DNA from: Blastococcus sp. LR1
Lineage (GTDB): Bacteria; Actinomycetota; Actinomycetes; Mycobacteriales; Geodermatophilaceae
Direction of reading: 5' to 3'
Length of the DNA: 64,000 nt
NCBI RefSeq assembly: GCF_020166105.1
Contig: NZ_JAIUJY010000004.1
Coordinates: forward strand, 62,001 to 126,000
Each line of letters begins with the position of its first letter. Position 1 is the stretch's first letter. The notes beneath the pieces are model-generated. The model did no database searches and had not been told where the DNA came from. It saw only the letters and a list, made by a program, of their open reading frames with translations. Below are positions 60,797-64,000 of the stretch, piece after piece. A program made the translations under genes and the position numbers.

Positions 60797-62137
60797 ATGG
60801 CGCTGCCACGCGCGCTCGCGCCGCTCCGGCACCCCGCGTACCGGGTGCTGGCCGCCGCGATGGTCCTCGCGCTGCTCACCCAGGGCCTGTGGGCGATCGC
60901 GATGGTGTGGCAGGTGGTCGAGCTCGACGGTGGGCCGGGATCGCTCTCGCTGGTCGCCGGGCTCGGCGCCGCCGGCATGCTGGTCATGGCCCTGCTGGGC
61001 GGCGCCCTGGCCGACCGGGTGCCCCAGCGCCGGCTGCTGCTCGTCGTCGCGCTGGTGCAGGGGTGCGCGGTCTCCGCCGCGGCGGTGCTCTCGCTGACCG
61101 GCGTCCTCGAGATCTGGCAGCTCGCACTCGTCTCGCTGGTCGACGGCCTCGCCCTCGGCCTCTTCTACCCCGCCTACTCGGCCCTGGTCCCCGCGATCGT
61201 CCCGGAGGGCGACCTGCTCGCGGTGAACGGTCTGGAGGGCGCACTCCGCCCGATCCTGGGACAGGCCGCCGGACCGGCCGCGGCCGGTTTCCTCGTCGCC
61301 GCGTACTCACCGGGCATGGCGATGGTCGCCACCGCGGTCGTGGCGTTCGCGTCCGCGGCGTGCGTGCTGGCACTGCCGCACACCCCGGTCCGCCGCGAGG
61401 CGGCCGAGGACGGCTCGCACCCCGGGCTGTTCGCCGACGTCCGCGAGGGCTTCCGCTACATGGTCGCCACGCCCTGGCTGCTCGCGACGCTGGTGTACGC
61501 CGCCTTCATGGTCCTGGTGTTCATCGGGCCGTTCGAGGTTCTCGTGCCCTTCGTCATCGAGGACGCCGGCGGTGGCGCCCGTCAGCACGCCTGGGTGCTC
61601 GCCGCGTTCGGCATCGGCGGCGCGGTCGGCTCGCTGGTCGTGGCCTCGCGGCGGCTGCCGCGCCGGTACCTGACGGTGATGAACCTGCTGTGGGGCGTGG
61701 GCTGCCTGCCGATGGTGGTGTTCGGCTTCACCACCGACCTCGGCGCCATGCTCGTCGCCGCGGCCCTCCTCGGGGCGGGCTTCGAGTCCGCCACCGTCAT
61801 CTGGGGCACGCTGCTGCAGCGGCGCGTGCCGTCCGCCCTGCTCGGGCGGGTCTCCAGCCTGGACTTCTTCGTGTCGTTGAGCCTCATGCCGCTGTCGATG
61901 GCGCTCGCCGGCCCGCTGAGCCAGCTGGTCGGCTTCACCGGGGCCTTCCTGGTCGCGGGTCTCGTGCCGCCGGTGCTCGCCGTCGTCACGATCCTCGTGG
62001 CTCGACTGCCGGCCGACGAGCTGGCCCACCCGCTGGACGTCCCCGCCGAGGAGCCCGCCGGTCCCGCCGCTGCTTGGATGGGGGCAGACGACGCCGGGAC
62101 AGCCCCGGCGCGGGAGGGAGAACCGTGGCCGAGCTGA
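60797..62137 (+). CDS. MFS transporter (MFS_3 type)
   Basis: A 446-residue 12-segment exporter: RHPAYRVLAAAMVLALLTQG, GGALADRVPQRRLLLVVALV, LVPAIVPEGDLLAVNGLEGA and RRVPSALLGRVSSLDFFVSL. A 50-residue Pro/Glu/Ala-rich tail is cytoplasmic. GGAGGAG precedes the ATG. Its last codons overlap the FKBP gene by 13 bases, so the two share a transcript. Substrate unknown. Confidence 0.87.
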   Translation: MALPRALAPLRHPAYRVLAAAMVLALLTQGLWAIAMVWQVVELDGGPGSLSLVAGLGAAGMLVMALLGGALADRVPQRRLLLVVALVQGCAVSAAAVLSLTGVLEIWQLALVSLVDGLALGLFYPAYSALVPAIVPEGDLLAVNGLEGALRPILGQAAGPAAAGFLVAAYSPGMAMVATAVVAFASAACVLALPHTPVRREAAEDGSHPGLFADVREGFRYMVATPWLLATLVYAAFMVLVFIGPFEVLVPFVIEDAGGGARQHAWVLAAFGIGGAVGSLVVASRRLPRRYLTVMNLLWGVGCLPMVVFGFTTDLGAMLVAAALLGAGFESATVIWGTLLQRRVPSALLGRVSSLDFFVSLSLMPLSMALAGPLSQLVGFTGAFLVAGLVPPVLAVVTILVARLPADELAHPLDVPAEEPAGPAAAWMGADDAGTAPAREGEPWPS

Positions 62138-62502
62138 GCCGACCGGACGTCGAGCCGCCCACCGGGCCTGCGCCCGACGACCTGGTGATCGAGGACCTCA
62201 CCGTCGGCGAGGGCCAGGAGGCCAAGGCCGGCGACCTGGTCAGCGCGCACTACGTGGGCGTCACGCACGACGGCGGCGAGCAGTTCGACGCCTCCTGGGA
62301 CCGTGGCGACCCGCTGGAGTTCCGCGTGGGCGTGGGCATGGTCATCCAGGGCTGGGACGAGGGCATCGTCGGCATGAAGGTCGGCGGCCGCCGCCGGCTC
62401 ACCATCCCGGCCCACAAGGCCTACGGCGAGCGAGGTGCTGGCGGCGTCATCAAGCCCGGCGCGACGCTGGTCTTCGTGGTCGACCTCGTCGGCGTCCGCT
62501 AG
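62125..62502 (+). CDS. FKBP-type peptidyl-prolyl isomerase
   Basis: A 125-residue single-domain FKBP: VSAHYVGVTHDGGEQFDASW, FRVGVGMVIQGWDEGIVGMK, GGRRRLTIPAHKAYGERG and KPGATLVFVVDLVGV, containing the aromatic pocket residues (Tyr, Phe, Asp, Val-Ile, Trp, Tyr, Phe). No signal peptide, so cytoplasmic. GTG at 62125 with GGGAGGGAG upstream. Confidence 0.93.
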   Translation: MAELSRPDVEPPTGPAPDDLVIEDLTVGEGQEAKAGDLVSAHYVGVTHDGGEQFDASWDRGDPLEFRVGVGMVIQGWDEGIVGMKVGGRRRLTIPAHKAYGERGAGGVIKPGATLVFVVDLVGVR

Positions 62503-62518
62503 TCGCGGATCACGCATG

Positions 62519-62544
62519 CCCCGGTGCCCTGCGGGGCACCGGGG
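62519..62544 (+). terminator. 11-bp GC hairpin after the FKBP gene
   Basis: CCCCGGTGCCC-TGCG-GGGCACCGGGG is a perfect 11-bp stem with a 4-base loop, starting 17 bases after the FKBP stop. Its right arm supplies the only ribosome-site-like G run before the next start at 62550, so it may also gate translation of that gene. Confidence 0.65.
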
Positions 62545-62560
62545 GTTGCATGACGCAACC
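62544..62560 (+). promoter_or_regulatory. Hairpin with the transporter start codon in its loop
   Basis: GGTTGC-ATGAC-GCAACC forms a 6-bp stem whose 5-base loop contains the ATG of the cation transporter gene. It shares one G with the preceding terminator-like stem, so the two structures compete slightly at that base. Confidence 0.45.
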
Positions 62561-63560
62561 GGCCCCCGCTCCCGATCACGTCCTCGCGAAGGACGCCGGG
62601 AGCTCCGGAGGGGAGAGCGAGTCGACCGGGACCGTGGTCATCGCGGGCCTGGCCAACCTCGGCATCGCGATCGCCAAGCTCGTCGGCGGCCTGCTCAGCC
62701 ACTCGGCGGCGATGCTGTCGGAGGCGGCGCACTCGCTGGCCGACACGATCACCGAGGTGCTGCTGTTCATCGCGCTCAAGCGCGGCACCAAGGCTCCCGA
62801 CGCCCGCCACCCCGTCGGCTACGGCCGGGAGACCTACTTCTGGGCGCTGCTGGCCTGCCTGGCCACCTTCACCCTCGGCGCCGGCTTCTCGATCTGGCAG
62901 GGCGTCAGCACCATCCGCGGCGGCGAGGAGCAGGGCTCCCCGACCATCGCCTACATCGTCCTGGCCATCTCGTTCGTGCTGGAGGGCGCGTCCTGGCTCA
63001 AGGCCGTGCGCCAGGTGCGCAGCGAGGCCAAGAAGTGGGGAACGACGCCGCGTCGCTACCTCGCCGAGACCAGCGACACCACAGTCAAGGCGGTCACCTT
63101 CGAGGACACGGCGGCGCTCATCGGGCTCGTGCTCGCGGCTGCGGGCCTCGGGATGGAGCACCTCACCGGTGACCCGGTTTGGGACGGCGTCGCCGCCATC
63201 CTGATCGGGATCCTGCTGCTGTTCGTGGCCGGTTCGCTGGGCCGGGTGAACGTCTCGCTGCTCATCGGGCAGTCGATCTCGCCGCGGCTGCAGGAGGAGC
63301 TCAAGGCCGAGATCCTGGCGCTGCCGCAGGTCACCGATGTGCCCTTTCTGCTCACCACCGTGATCGGCCCCGGCCAGCTCATCGTCTCGGCCAAGGTGGA
63401 CTTCGCCGACGACGCGACCGTGGCCGACATCGAGCGGGCCTCCGACGAGGCCGAGCGCCGGCTGGTCGCCCGCCACTCCGGCGTCCGCTACGTCTTCCTC
63501 GACCCCACGCCCGGCGACGGCCGGGCCCGCGCGGAGGTGCATCACGCAAGCGGCAGCTGA
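62550..63560 (+). CDS. Cation diffusion facilitator transporter
   Basis: A 336-residue CDF-family metal/proton antiporter. Six membrane segments span residues about 28-235. Metal-site residues are seen in SEAAHSLADT (His61, Asp65) and TFEDTAALIG. The C-terminal cytoplasmic domain is LKAEILALPQVTDVPFLLTT onward. It exports Zn, Fe, Co or Mn; which metal is unclear. The ATG lies in a hairpin loop after a strong stem, hinting at structured control. Confidence 0.9.
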   Translation: MTQPAPAPDHVLAKDAGSSGGESESTGTVVIAGLANLGIAIAKLVGGLLSHSAAMLSEAAHSLADTITEVLLFIALKRGTKAPDARHPVGYGRETYFWALLACLATFTLGAGFSIWQGVSTIRGGEEQGSPTIAYIVLAISFVLEGASWLKAVRQVRSEAKKWGTTPRRYLAETSDTTVKAVTFEDTAALIGLVLAAAGLGMEHLTGDPVWDGVAAILIGILLLFVAGSLGRVNVSLLIGQSISPRLQEELKAEILALPQVTDVPFLLTTVIGPGQLIVSAKVDFADDATVADIERASDEAERRLVARHSGVRYVFLDPTPGDGRARAEVHHASGS

Positions 63561-63855
63561 CGGCGTGGCGGTCGACGCCGGGACTCAGCCTCAGGCCTGT
63601 CGGAGATCGAGAACCTCCGCAGCCAGCCGAGAACGACTTGCGGCAGCTTCGGGGGCGGGTCGCGACCGCCTGACTCGGCGTCGCCACCAGCGTCCGACCA
63701 GCACAAATACACGTCCGAGCACTGAACTGGCAAGTCTCATAACGGATAGGTAACGACACGCTGACAGACCGTTGCTGGCCAAGATCACCCCGGCCAAGCT
63801 CCGCGTCGGTCGCCCACGGCAGGGCAGCAGACCATCCACGGTCCTTCTCGCCTTG
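63561..63855. other. Gene-free stretch with reduced coding bias
   Basis: About 295 bp beyond the CDF stop. ORFs on both strands (for example 63591-63881 minus) lack the third-position G/C bias of real genes here and show no recognisable domain. The base composition is lower in GC than the rest of the window. No tRNA fold, attachment site or insertion-sequence end was recognised. Confidence 0.5.
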
Positions 63856-64000
63856 ATGCGGTTTTGTGTCGGGACCTTCACCTACGATGACGGCACGAAC
63901 CGGTTGTCCCGTTTGCAGGGCACCGTCAGCAATACGGCTAACACGGTGACGGCGGACCGCAAGTACCAGGAACCGCAGGAGCGGTCGGAACCGCTGCAGC
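63856..64000 (+). CDS. Fragment resembling an RHS/YD-repeat protein (runs off the window)
   Basis: An open frame from ATG at 63856 to the window edge encodes TFTYDDGTNRLSRLQGTVSN and more. TYDDGTNRL resembles the YD repeat (YxYDxxNRL) of RHS/wall-associated toxin proteins. The start is arbitrary and no ribosome site is visible, so this may be the interior or remnant of a broken RHS gene rather than a true N-terminus. The piece is short, so confidence is low. Confidence 0.3.
   Translation, partial: MRFCVGTFTYDDGTNRLSRLQGTVSNTANTVTADRKYQEPQERSEPLQ

Overview
The window is very GC-rich actinobacterial chromosome. GTG starts are common, there are many 4-base ATGA/GTGA overlaps, and codons are strongly biased to G/C at position 3. 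A mycofactocin locus, mycothiol-type redox genes, a 13E12 (DUF222) HNH gene, LGFP repeats, DUF1707 and form II CoxL-like genes together suggest the Geodermatophilaceae (Blastococcus / Geodermatophilus / Modestobacter type). The family assignment is an inference; no rRNA or tRNA gene is visible to confirm it.

1-16 kb: after an AAA/VWA protein comes a spread-out mycofactocin locus. It holds an NDMA-dependent alcohol dehydrogenase, mftD and mftR on the minus strand, and mftA-mftB-mftC on the plus strand. mftE (11.7 kb) and mftF (13.5 kb) follow, separated by genes with no known mycofactocin role: a GGDEF-EAL protein, a PPOX-fold protein, a YchJ-like protein and an iron-siderophore binding lipoprotein. 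Two near-identical inverted repeats, one before mftD and one between mftR and mftA, are the obvious MftR operators. Mycofactocin made by MftA-F would serve as the redox cofactor for the dehydrogenase at 2-3 kb. An MFS gene at 15-16 kb is frameshifted.

16-24 kb: an S-L-M molybdenum hydroxylase operon of the CoxL form II type, then a tail-anchored CoxG-like protein, an eight-copy 16-bp tandem repeat and a 13E12 HNH nuclease gene. The nuclease gene has overlapping PafBC-type and LexA-type DNA-damage signals.

24-41 kb: mostly housekeeping. Present are an alpha/beta hydrolase with DedA, an amidohydrolase, a four-gene operon (ArsR, AHSA1, DoxX, VOC) with twin operators, TldD/TldE, a small Cys-rich protein, an NlpC/P60 hydrolase, NnrD, NADP-type glutamate dehydrogenase, a gamma-carbonic-anhydrase-like protein, and metY-metX behind a SAM riboswitch.

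41-52 kb: an MscS-like channel, a thioesterase, an EamA exporter, and a complete Fe-siderophore ABC importer (two permeases, ATPase, lipoprotein) with two iron boxes. Then come a coupled GPx/DsbA pair, a DUF2237 protein and acetoacetyl-CoA synthetase.

53-64 kb: a secreted subtilase with FN3 and LGFP repeats, an acyl-CoA dehydrogenase, two MFS exporters, a cupin, a GH13 alpha-glucosidase, an FKBP and a cation diffusion facilitator. The last ~440 bp lose the coding signature and end in a fragment resembling an RHS/YD repeat.

No CRISPR array, rRNA, tRNA, prophage or intact insertion sequence was seen.
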